Of a DNA stretch of 64,000 nt, positions 55,094-64,000 are shown in pieces. The position numbers were made by a program, and so were the translations under genes. The DNA is from Serpula lacrymans var. lacrymans S7.9 (Eukaryota > Basidiomycota > Agaricomycetes > Boletales > Serpulaceae), in contig NW_006763295.1 in NCBI RefSeq assembly GCF_000218685.1, positions 682,857-746,856 of the forward strand, written 5' to 3'. The notes below the pieces were generated by a model, which made no database searches, had not been told where the DNA came from, and was given only the letters and a program-made list of their open reading frames with translations. Position 1 is the stretch's first letter; the number at the start of each line of letters is the position of its first letter.

Positions 55094-55533
55094 TGCCTGC
55101 TACCTTCATGGATTCGCAACACAGCTTGTATGATTGTCTTCGTGTTCTCAGTCTTCCCCATTATACTGTATTATGCATTACTCATTCCGCTGTAGACCTG
55201 TAAACTTATGCTGTATCACCATCGTTCGAATGCGCCGCGTGACATCGTGCGGCTCTGGGCAAAGAATATTGATCCTGCAAATCAAGCATCTGACCTTCAA
55301 GAATCCTTCTTAGCCTTTTTTACCTTACACATCTGACGGGAAGATAGCTACTAACATTGTGGCATTATCCAGCCCATTTACGAGCGAAATTTTGCCACTG
55401 GATGTCTGTTAGTGAGATAGCATATTCAAAGCGCTAGCATTATGCATCACATCGGCGGATCGCAGTAAAATCAGACACCGGGCCGCAATCTCCTTCTATC
55501 AAAGTATGTTGGTTCCGAATTCCTGAGTCTAAA
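55094..55533. other. Intergenic region, 3' flank of TOP3
   Basis: 3' untranslated and spacer sequence up to the inferred left end of the Plavaka element. No coding signal. Confidence 0.4.
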
Positions 55534-55551
55534 TGTCGGAAAAATCCGTTT
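55534..55551 (+). repeat. Left terminal inverted repeat of the Plavaka element
   Basis: 18 bp, TGTCGGAAAAATCCGTTT; pairs in inverted form with 63652-63669, one mismatch. Confidence 0.65.
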
Positions 55552-55605
55552 AACCAGATCAGACCCTACGAATGTCTGTAACTTACCTGGGCCACCTGAT
55601 GATCT

Positions 55606-55810
55606 GAGCCGTTGGTGATCAGAATCGGATCAGAAATAGAACAGACTATAATCAGGCGGATCAGCTGGGATAAGAAGATAAGAGACACAGATTGTGTCTG
55701 ATGAGAAACATATCGGAACTGGGACAGAAAACGATCAGGCGGATTAGCTGGGGTAAGAGGGATACGAGCGACAGATATTCTCTGACCAGACATGACCAGA
55801 TCAAAAGAGA
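55606..55810. repeat. Left subterminal repeats, about 82-bp spacing
   Basis: ATCAGGCGGATCAGCTGGGA at about 55651 recurs as ATCAGGCGGATTAGCTGGGG at about 55733, each followed by a related TAAGA(A/G)..GA(C/G)ACAGAT segment. Extra GATCAG words flank both. This reads as two imperfect tandem units with an offset of 82 bp. Confidence 0.65.
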
Positions 55811-55918
55811 GCATGTATGGGTTGAAATAGATGCCATCAGACAGACTTAGCTCAACGGTTCAAAATGTGACACCTGAGATTTTACTAGTGGTAGTTAACA
55901 ATAAAAGCAGTCTAGTTG

Positions 55919-58900
55919 TCAGTTCCCGAAACGTAGGAACATATCACCATCAATCAAGTCATTTAAATAAAACCGGCCTTCCTTCAGATCAAAAGCCTCG
56001 ATCATATGAGCTCCCCGAATCAGGGACTTAGCCATGACCAGCTTGAAATCTCTCGCTTCATCATACAAAAGTGCCCCCGACCATCTGGTCCTCGGAATTC
56101 CATTTGATGGCTTGAATATCTTGACCGACACAATATCAAACGAAGAGGACTGAAGGAAACATCGAAAGACGGTTTGGAGTTGAGCAGGAACTGGCTCCGA
56201 TGTGTCTGTGTTAATGAGAACACAGTCGAAGCGTGATTCTTTATTGAAGTTGGGGTTGCAGCGAAGGATGTCCCGTCCTTCGCTCCAGTCTTCGTGTGAT
56301 TGATACTTAAGATAAATGCATTGATATTTCCTGATCTGTGGAACATAGAACAATGTTAGAGCTGTAAAGTATATCTAATATCAGCTTACTGAGATGGGAC
56401 CATCTCCAACGGCTACATTGCAACTTGAGACTAAAAAACTCCGCAGACGCTTGTCAAATCCTTTGAGGCCCTCGCAATGCTCCATGACTACCGAGCTTGT
56501 CAGGTTTGTGGGAGATCCTAGCATCCAGTGGTTATCGGGGGTAGGTTGTGTCGACCTCTGGTCATCATTTCTGCCAGCGTCATCTCCTAAGTCTTGGTCC
56601 TCAGTGTCGTTATGGTGGGCTTTATCATAGTTGTCGACGGTCATCCGTATGTGGGCGATGGCTTCTTGGTTCTCGTCAATGCGAGCCATCTGTGGAAACT
56701 GAACATCGGGCTTTTGGTACACATAAATATGTTTGCTTACCTGGCTGTCTGTATCTTTCCGGTTTGTCTGCTCGTAGGCTTCTTGCGCCTCTTGGTGAAA
56801 GCCCTCGCTGACTCGTGTGTCGTAGTTATCCGTTGCACCCTTCTGCCGGATTTCTGTGAGAATATGATTTATGGCGTGTTGCTTGCTAAAGTGGAAGTCC
56901 TTCTCGTAATTGTTTGAAATGTGCTGTATTATAAGAACCATTAGAAAACAATCAAGACACATGTAGAACCGTTACTCACTTCACAACATTGTTCATATTG
57001 AATAATATATTGTTTTAGCCGGTGTGTCCTCCCTTCGGTCATACAATTGAGGCCAATCATGAGCCGATATCTAGCATAGGCTCGGATACCATGTACTAAT
57101 GTTGAGTTCCTAGGGAGAATTTGGACGATGCATGGGAGGATGCACTAGAAGAACAGAAAAGTCAGTGTATAGCGCTAATAAATAATGTATTAAGGACTAT
57201 GCACCTTGAGTATATCATAAAACACTTGACCATCCGCATATTCGACTGTGGTGACGTTCATGAAGTGTTTGAGTCCAGGCCATCTTGATACATTCCGCAT
57301 GCTATATATCCCGAGTTTTAGTGAGACGTCAAGTTTGACGTGTAGTTGAAACTTACTTTCTGGCCATATGGCCTTTGTTTCCGTTTTCTGCTAACACTGT
57401 GAGGAGGAGCGGCCAGATGTGCTTACCCCATTTTCCTAGATCATCGGAGTGTAATTTATCGTATGAAATGGAACAATATGGGTCTGAGTGGTCGAGTGAC
57501 CAAAAAAAGTTCTGTAAAAAGCTAGTGAGTGGAAGATAAAAAAAATACGGGGAGAAAACCTTGGTTGCATGTAATCCGTGGGCTTGTAAGATTCGTTCAG
57601 CCTCCGTTTTATTTGATGCTGTGATTGAACGCTTGTACACCTTCTCCATGTTGTCAGTTGTGCGACACTGAAAATTTCCGCATAGTTTCGTTAAACTGTC
57701 ATGGCAGACAAGACATTTCGGGCATGGAAATTTGGCCAGGGCCGCACGCGTAGCTGTTAGCGCACAGCTTTCTTCGCCATCAACAGACTTGACTGGTATT
57801 CCTGGATGTATCACTCTATCAATTTTGTCACCACAGGCCATTGCTTCTCCGAAGCGTGCAGGCCATCGTAGTGAGTGGAATATTACTTCGGCAACCTTGT
57901 GGTAAACTTCACGCTTGAAGCACTGCCATTTAATGGTATCAGCAGTGTTTCTGTCAGATGGGTCGGCCGGGTCCAAAGGCTGTAAAAACAATGCAATAAG
58001 AAGCCCCTGTGTAGCAGAAAAAACGCTTACAATGGGCATATACCCTACAAGAACACCTCCTCCATTTCCCGACGCATTTCTTACCCCCCGCGGCAAAAAT
58101 AGCGGACGAATAATTATAGGGTGCTTCTTGACCCGCTTAGTGATGTTGCCTTTGTCAAGCCAGAGAGAGATCGGTAGAAAGCAATGCGGTGGTTCTTCTT
58201 GTGGAAAGGATTCCTGCATTCAAATTAATCCACATCAGAAAGCATGTAAATGTATATACTATATATTTACCTGTACGTCCCACCATTTGTTGGCTGAATT
58301 GAACTCGTCGTATATGCGTTCTTTCAAGACTATCCTACCATTTCGACGGCAATAATATTTGCGGCAAGGATGCCAAAGGATGAGAGGCGCTAATGTCTCA
58401 TCCATAATCCAGTTGCGATAGATTTTCCACGGATCTCGGTACTGAAACTTGAAGTAATGAGTTTCTCCTAGATAACATGCAGAAACATTTCCTTCTTGAA
58501 ACTGAAAGAAAGGTTAGAAGAATCGATTTTGAGGGTCGTCTTTGCCCACCTGGACATATTGCGCACGTGCTACTTGTAAAGTCTTCTCGATGTCTGCATA
58601 GTTCCGAAATGTAATGTTAGTATTATCTGCCCATCCATGATGTATCCCATATAACTGTGTGTTTACTATTGCTTTACTTAATAATCCCTTGACAGCTGTT
58701 TCCGCATATTCAAAGTCGGCACGATTGCGAAAGGGCGCCCACGGTTTGATCTCCAATGCAGAGCCAAGTCCAGCTTCGTGGTTGCCTTGATCAGCTGAAG
58801 GGATAACACTGTCAAGGGGAATTATGACTGGGTCGTGCTTCCCACTTTGAGGATGGTGGACAACTTGAATAAAAGTTGCACTTGATATCTGTTGGACATT

Positions 58901-59325
58901 GGTTTCGTCGTTACCAGATTCTGCTAAGTCAAGACTCAAGTCTGTCAGGCACAGTTGAAAGACAGAATGAAATGAAATATTCCCGCACCGCTGATTGGAG
59001 GACCCGCTTCAACCTCGTCATTGACTTGAGTCTGGTCTCCGTCAGCCTGATAAGATGCACAGAACTGTAAATTTAAGAAGTTGAAAAAGAGAGACGTTAA
59101 CACCTCAACAGTTTTCTTTCTTTTTTGATTTGGCTCCTCGAGTGATCTCCCTAAGCACCGTTTCTCTGAATGGTTTTCTTGTCGTGCCGCTAGCTCTAAT
59201 TGTTCCTGATTTCTGACCTTGCAGGACTTGATGTGCTTGTCAAAGCGCTGTGTGCTTCGGTGTTGTTGACAATATTTACACCATGGTCCTTTTTTTGCCT
59301 CGGTTGTCCTAGGAATATGAGACAT
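55919..59325 (-). CDS. Plavaka transposase
   Basis: Catalyses movement of this agaricomycete transposon group. A zinc-finger-like N-terminus (GPWCKYCQQHRSTQRFDKHI, then KSC) is followed by a segment with KPWAPFRNRADFEYAETAVK and DNTNITFRNYADIEKTLQVA. The central transposase part contains the LPISLWLDKGNITKRVKKHP motif, VLVGYMPIV, CPKCLVCHDSLTKL and TTDNMEKVY. Its C-terminal part has FHFSKQHAINHILTEIRQKG, ATDNYDTRVSEGFHQEAQEA and EDWSEGRDILRCNPNFN. Several short introns separate these parts, and I saw no disabling mutation, though not every junction was checked. The start at 59325 is chosen just before the zinc finger; a further ATG exists at 59379. Divergent from the DUF6698-like gene. Confidence 0.82.
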
Positions 59326-59490
59326 AGTGTAGCTAGCTAGTATAGTTGAGCATGGAGACGTCGTTGTTGAGAAAATCATAGATCATGATGTTATCTACAA
59401 GTCACGGTTAGCCTGGTGTACGTAACAATTGAATCAGAGTCAGTAACAGATACTCCACACTGTTGCTCGTCTCCAACCAAAACAGTGCAG

Positions 59491-61185
59491 ATGGAAAAAA
59501 AACAGAAACATATCAAAGACAAGAAGAAGAAGACCTCTACCAATCAAAAGGCTGCTCGTCAGACTGCTCAAGCTCCAGGAAGAAGAATAGCCTATGCAAA
59601 GAGCAGAGTTGTTTCACGCAGACAGGCGTCTAGTACCGAAATGGAGGGCAATAGTGAACGAGAGAGAGGTGGAGATGATTCAGAGGTATCAGACTCACCA
59701 GATAGTAACGAGCATCCAAGCTCTGCGCAGAAACCCATCAGTAACACGGAATCAGATAGTGATTTATCACAAATCAGTCTGCGAATGTCACCAGCATCAC
59801 TGTATAAGGTAGAGACAGTTAGTTTCTTGTCCACAAAGATGTGCTGATGGTGTATATAGGCTGCCCGTAACGCTCAAATTGCAGCTAATGCTGCAAAGGA
59901 AGAAGCTAAAACTATGCGTCGTAAATACGACGATGCTATGAATGAGGTACATCAGGATGAGTCTGTTGAAAGGGGATCAAAGAAGGAAAAAAAAACCAAG
60001 AGCTCAAGAGATGATGACACGCACCACGAGCAAGTAATCAAGGGACTGGGGCATCAGTTTGAGATAACTCATGCTCTTTGGCTACATGAGCCTACCAAGA
60101 CTTTTCAAACAACCATTGACGACGAGTATGATAAACTGGACCGTTTTGGCAGCACAGCTGCTAAAGTGCAAGGTCAGCTTCGTGATATTTTAGACATTGT
60201 TCCTGCCACATACCATGGTGACCTTCCGAATCACTGGTTAGGCCGTTCAGTGAGTGGTCCAGAATTTTGTAAGCAGTGTTCGAAACTCACCTGATTTTCA
60301 GTTCCGTGATGGAATGCAAGAACAGCGGTCAAACACAGCTACTCGTCTTCGATCTCGAGGTGCCACCATTTTTAATTGCACGGAGGAAGACTTGAGGATA
60401 TCCCGCAAACGATGTGCAAAGTTTAGCGAAGATATTGGGCGGGTAGAAAATGCAAACGGTACCTCGACGTATCATCCATGGAACGTCAGTGTCCTTCATC
60501 GTAACTACAAGGGACGCTTCGACATCCAAACAGTTTTTTTGAATCCAATTCTTCAGAAAGTGAGTCAATAACAGCTGAAAAAAAATAAGAACTAAAAGCC
60601 AACCAAGCAGACAATGAGCTGTATCATACGAGGGCCTGCATCCGTAATTGCAATGAACGAAGGCGAATCTTCCCGTGCTGCAAGAAACAATGAAACGATG
60701 GATCTAACATGGGGATTAAACCATACAACGCCTGGCATGGTCGCAGCTTCTGCTGTCCTTGTGAGTACTTCTTGAGCTCATAGAGAAATCTGACTAACAT
60801 ACAGGGATTTATTTAGGCTCGTTGGGCCTTATCTCCAGACGAGTGCCTCAAGGAAAAGGGGAACGAATCTGGCATTCGTTGGCACGATGATTTTGACAAC
60901 TACCTGGAGTACCTTTTAAGCGGCCTTCAAAAACAAAAAAAAAGTGTACTCAATATATTCCGAGAGTGGGATCAAGTCCTTTTCCCCAATACAAGCCATG
61001 GACTCGCAGGCCAACTGAGCAACACAGACAGGGATCAATTAATGCAAAGTGTGATGGCTGCATTGAATCATGATGAGGATGGATATGAACAGCCCGAAGG
61101 CCATAACAGCCATTCTGAACGAGGCTCTGGGGGACTCAACGAGGGTGGGAACAGCGAAGATGGAAGCGATAACTTCGAGGAGTGA
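59491..61185 (+). CDS. DUF6698-like protein encoded by the Plavaka element
   Basis: A lysine-rich N-terminus (MEKKQKHIKDKKKKTSTNQK), an acidic/Ser-rich stretch, a predicted coiled coil (AARNAQIAANAAKEEAKTMR), then VPATYHGDLPNHWLGRS, GRFDIQTVFLNPILQK, RGPASVIAMNEGESS, TTPGMVAASAVL-ARWALSP and GIRWHDDFDNYLEYLL. The last segments are the signature I know from the agaricomycete DUF6698 family, whose biochemical role is unknown. Exons by eye: 59491-59808, 59860-60249, 60302-60559, about 60610-60760, about 60820-61185 (TGA). An acidic C-terminus. Its position inside the terminal repeats and divergent from the transposase suggests an accessory transposition protein. Confidence 0.7.
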
Positions 61186-61511
61186 AGGCACATGTGTATA
61201 GATAGTGCCTCTGTTATTAGATAAGATACAAATACTAGCGAATTGATGTTATCAATGGCCAGACCTTGAATGACTGATTGGCTTTGTAATCTTATCAATG
61301 ATCAATCGATCAAGCTTCAATCAAGCTTCAATCAAGCTTAAATCTGGACGACTCAAACTGTAACTGAGGTGTCGATAACGCCAAGTCCAAACACGAGTTC
61401 AAGAAACTGTCCAAGACTATGGGAGACAAGTTGGACAAAGAGAAAGGCAGGTTCGTACAGTCTTTACTAACACAATCAACAATAATGATACAGCAGTGAT
61501 TTGTACCCGCT

Positions 61512-62551
61512 CTACTTTGACACAAACTCATGGAGAACACCCTTCAGCACTTCAGTCTGCTCGCGGATCGCCCCTCCAACGTCTTCTTTCAACACTTTTC
61601 CCACCTCATCAAGATTCTTTTCGATGTTCCGCAATGTCTCTTCCAAATCTTGAGAGACTCGACTGTCTGGTGCTTCTGACCTTGCAACTCTCCTCCTTTT
61701 CCCTGGGTTAAGCGGTGAGAGCTCCATTTGTGATACGAGGAATTGACGCGCCCCACGACCGGTCCCAGGAGTCAATGGGGGAATAATATTGACCATCTGC
61801 TGAATGGTACCAACGGTGAGCCCAAATTACTGTGATCTCAATATGTGTACCTCATTGTCAATGGTATCTTGATCACCTATGTGACGCTTCAAAGGGACGG
61901 TGCCTTTTCCATCACTTTTTCCTGTTGTCTCGGCAACATTTACCACAGAGTTCTTTCAATCAAACTGGTAAGTCACAAAACATAATTCTTGTGTATTGAA
62001 TTTCTTACCTCTTTGTTTGCCGCATTAAAAGAATTGACCAGGTTCACACCAGGCGTAGGAAGTTTATCAGCACTCGCTGTGTCATCTACCCGGGATTTAG
62101 TGGGTGTCGAAAAACTCGGGGTACTTTGCTGGTATCGTTCAAGCCGATTGTACTTATAACGCCCTTTTCTATCCACAGGACAACCCTGACCAAATCCACC
62201 ACCATCATGGTATGATATCACACCGTCAGATGTGTGCGTGCTTGTGGAGCCCAATCTCAGCACTGGAGAGTCTTTGGTTGGCGGAGGCGGCGTAGGTGTA
62301 CGAGGTGAGACCAGGGGACTTGTTGCAGCTACAAGCCCTGCATTATTTTCCTTCTGCTTTACTGAATATGTGTCTCCATGAATTTTCAGCCAGTGTTGCT
62401 CGAGTTTACTGGGACCTTCGGCAGCATGTGCAAGAACTGTGGGAGCAGCATTATTATAAGTAGATGACTTTGAGCTGTTTTCTGACGACGACGTCTCTTC
62501 AATACAAGGCGTGGAACTACGTCGTCGTCGCTTTCCTGTGTATGATGGCAT
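61512..62551 (-). CDS. Third Plavaka-element gene, coiled-coil protein of unknown function
   Basis: Three exons by eye. The first starts MPSYTGKRRRRSSTPCIEET and is rich in S, T, P and charged residues, with SPRTPTPPPPTKDSPVL. A middle exon contains NSVVNVAETTGKSDGKGTV and LKRHIGDQDTIDNE. The last begins QMVNIIPPLTPGTGRG and ends with an amphipathic helix (SQDLEETLRNIEKNLDEVGK). A 56-nt intron and a 51-nt intron join them; the stop is at 61512-61514. I recognise no family. The basic start could be a nuclear localisation signal. It lies convergent with the DUF6698-like gene, and its 5' end may include a further exon. Confidence 0.55.
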
Positions 62552-62744
62552 GGGTTGTTGGATTATGGGTCCAAGTGTATTGTTGGGCTCCACTTCCAGT
62601 GAGCGAGGATACAGTATCTCTTGATAATTAACTAATCATGACGTTTCTAGCTCCACCAGCGCCACATGTTGTGTATAAGGAGGGCGAGGCTCCCGCCTGT
62701 CGTTCACATGCTTTCTCCCTTTTGAATACCACCAACACGAACAC

Positions 62745-63155
62745 TTGATGTTGCAGGCCTTTGAGTCTTCAAACTTACAAGGTATGTCATCAGGCTACAC
62801 GATGCACACTCATTTATTGATAACTCAAATATGCTTGCAGAGCCAATCAACCCTGATGTTTAAACGAGGAAGCCAGCAGCCAACAAAGAACACGGCTAGG
62901 AGCCGCACTACTCAGGTATGTATTATAATCTTTCTGACTTTGGCATCAGCCTCAATGTTGTCTTCCGCTATAGCAGCCATCAAGCAGTCAGTCTCGCTGG
63001 CTGTTTCTGCAACACTAGGAGCAAAATTTCCCCTTCCGATGCCTGGACCATCCCATATTAATGCTTGCATTATCACTCAACTTGCTACCCATCTGAGGAA
63101 TGGGATGAGAATCATGAATCAACGTGTACGGTATTTACTGATACTAATGGCTTAG
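62745..63155 (+). other. Possible short multi-exon ORF near the right end of the Plavaka element
   Basis: Pieces SQSTLMFKRGSQQPTKNTAR and LGAKFPLPMPGPSHIN lie next to plausible splice sites (GTATGT at 62786 and 62916; CAG acceptors near 62840 and 62978), on the plus strand, divergent from the third gene. Frames do not join uniquely and no motif is known. It could be a small exon chain or chance. Confidence 0.25.
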
Positions 63156-63470
63156 TAATATACAAATCTACCTCGGGGATATCACTTTAACAACTAGTAG
63201 ATACTATTTACAACGAAATACTATGGCTTCTATTGTCTCTTTTTACTCTAAGCTTTAAAATTGAAAACCGGCAAAAAGCAAACAAAAGCATATATTAAAA
63301 ACTCCGTATTAGGCCGAACCAGGCGCGATAGGACTGTTGAGCCTTACTGATACCAGGTCAGCGTTGTCCGTGTCCTCTGCCTGAATCGACGGATATCATT
63401 GATCACAGCACTCAGGCTGAATTGACAGGTCAGTCTGGTGAGCTCGATCAGCGTACTTCGGCACTTCAGC

Positions 63471-63525
63471 GCGATCAGCCGTGTCAGCACGATCAACCAT
63501 GTCAGCGCGATCAACGTGGCTAGCG
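63471..63525 (+). repeat. 18-bp subterminal tandem repeat
   Basis: GATCAGCCGTGTCAGCAC, GATCAACCATGTCAGCGC and the start of a third GATCAAC unit follow each other at exactly 18-bp steps (63473, 63491, 63509), close to the right end of the Plavaka element. Confidence 0.75.
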
Positions 63526-63651
63526 TATTCACACTCATCACGCGTATTATCCTTACAGGCATCTGATCGAACCTGTCCGCAGCGTTTTGTATCTAATATG
63601 TTATCCAAATTTCTTACAGCGTTATCAGGTCGCATTCGGCCAAATCATGAA

Positions 63652-63669
63652 AAACGGATTTTTGCGACA
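63652..63669 (-). repeat. Right terminal inverted repeat of the Plavaka element
   Basis: Minus-strand reading TGTCGCAAAAATCCGTTT, matching 55534-55551 except at one position. Confidence 0.65.
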
Positions 63670-64000
63670 AACCTACTTCGAAGTCGAGTGCGATTGAGTA
63701 AATATGGATTGAACTGACCGCCTACTATAGCTGTAGCCAGTAGTAGGTGCAGTAGCTACTCGGTTCTGGTCGGTATCAGTTCTCATGACCTCACAGGCCT
63801 CACATCTGAGCGAGAATTTAACATTTGATTCCGCGCGCTGGTCAAGCGATATGGTCGGCAGGTACAGTGTTACGGATGTTGGCGGCCCCAAGTAACTTAG
63901 TAATTTAAAAGCCCCAACTTGAAGCCCTCCCAGCGACACTTGTGATTTGGTTTCGTTTCCCTTTTCAATGGCCAAGCTCCCGCCCGCATCCTTGTCCAAC
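63670..64000 (-). other. Window-edge ORF, possible partial gene
   Basis: A minus-strand frame covers 63673-63999 and is open to the window edge, with SLGGLQVGAFKLLSYLGPPT and SVTLYLPTISLDQRAESNVK reading like structured protein. The final ~25 residues look non-coding, so an intron may begin near 63780. No family recognised. The frame may be the internal part of a gene that continues past 64000. Confidence 0.35.

Larger units (their letters stand above)
55534..63669. mobile_element. Plavaka-type (CACTA-like) DNA transposon, about 8.1 kb, three genes
   Basis: The left end has TGTCGGAAAAATCCGTTT (55534-55551) and the right end its inverted form with one change, AAACGGATTTTTGCGACA (63652-63669). 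Inside both ends are clusters of GATCAG/GATCAA words, the subterminal repeats expected of this superfamily. Between them lie the transposase (-), a DUF6698-like gene (+) and a third gene (-). Flanking duplication is unclear (AA at best), so the exact borders are inferred. Confidence 0.7.

Noticed and set aside
1..64000. CRISPR arrays, rRNA genes and bacterial operons
   Set aside because: None seen; intron-rich eukaryotic genes throughout, and the only regular short repeats are transposon subterminal units.

Overview
This is a window of a filamentous basidiomycete genome, most likely an agaricomycete mushroom. The evidence is the dense set of roughly 47-60 nt GT-AG introns, a Plavaka-type transposase with its DUF6698-like companion gene, and the domain make-up of the BTB, F-box and Zn2Cys6 proteins. 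All gene models below were spliced by eye. Internal exon junctions are usually secure because protein similarity continues across them. First and last exons are less certain.

Layout. 1-9.7 kb: a 12-exon Zn2Cys6 transcription factor (+), a broken GNAT acetyltransferase copy (+), an F-box-like gene (-) and the intact GNAT paralogue (-). 10.3-15.2 kb: a Rad26/Ddc2/ATRIP-like checkpoint gene (+) converging on a LARGE/GT49-like glycosyltransferase gene (-). 15.2-22.4 kb: an AT-rich transposon graveyard with unassigned ORF remnants, LTR-like elements and a tyrosine-recombinase-like pseudogene cut by them. 22.4-42.9 kb: a gene-dense housekeeping stretch with tRNA-Gln, a BTB protein, a LIM-LIM-C1-RhoGAP protein, KTI12, BTA1 (betaine-lipid synthase), ELL, a HAD phosphatase, a PalC-like BRO1 protein and tRNA-Val. 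42.9-48.4 kb: a pogo-type DNA transposon with perfect 42-bp terminal inverted repeats, carrying three nested insertions. 48.5-55.1 kb: UTP25 (-) and topoisomerase III (+), divergent from a 298-bp promoter. 55.5-63.7 kb: a three-gene Plavaka element. The last 330 bp hold the edge of an unidentified ORF.

The most unusual material is in the mobile DNA. A 195-bp element containing a tRNA-like domain occurs twice, both times inside the pogo transposon and each time with a 6-bp target duplication. One copy was later split by an 1818-bp TG...CA element with a 4-bp duplication. That element has a second copy of exactly the same length at 18.6 kb and carries a conserved ORF of about 230-240 codons. 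The order of insertions can be read from the duplications alone.

The host genes are mostly unrelated housekeeping functions (checkpoint signalling, transcription elongation, tRNA modification, rRNA processing, lipid and pH response). They do not form an evident metabolic cluster.
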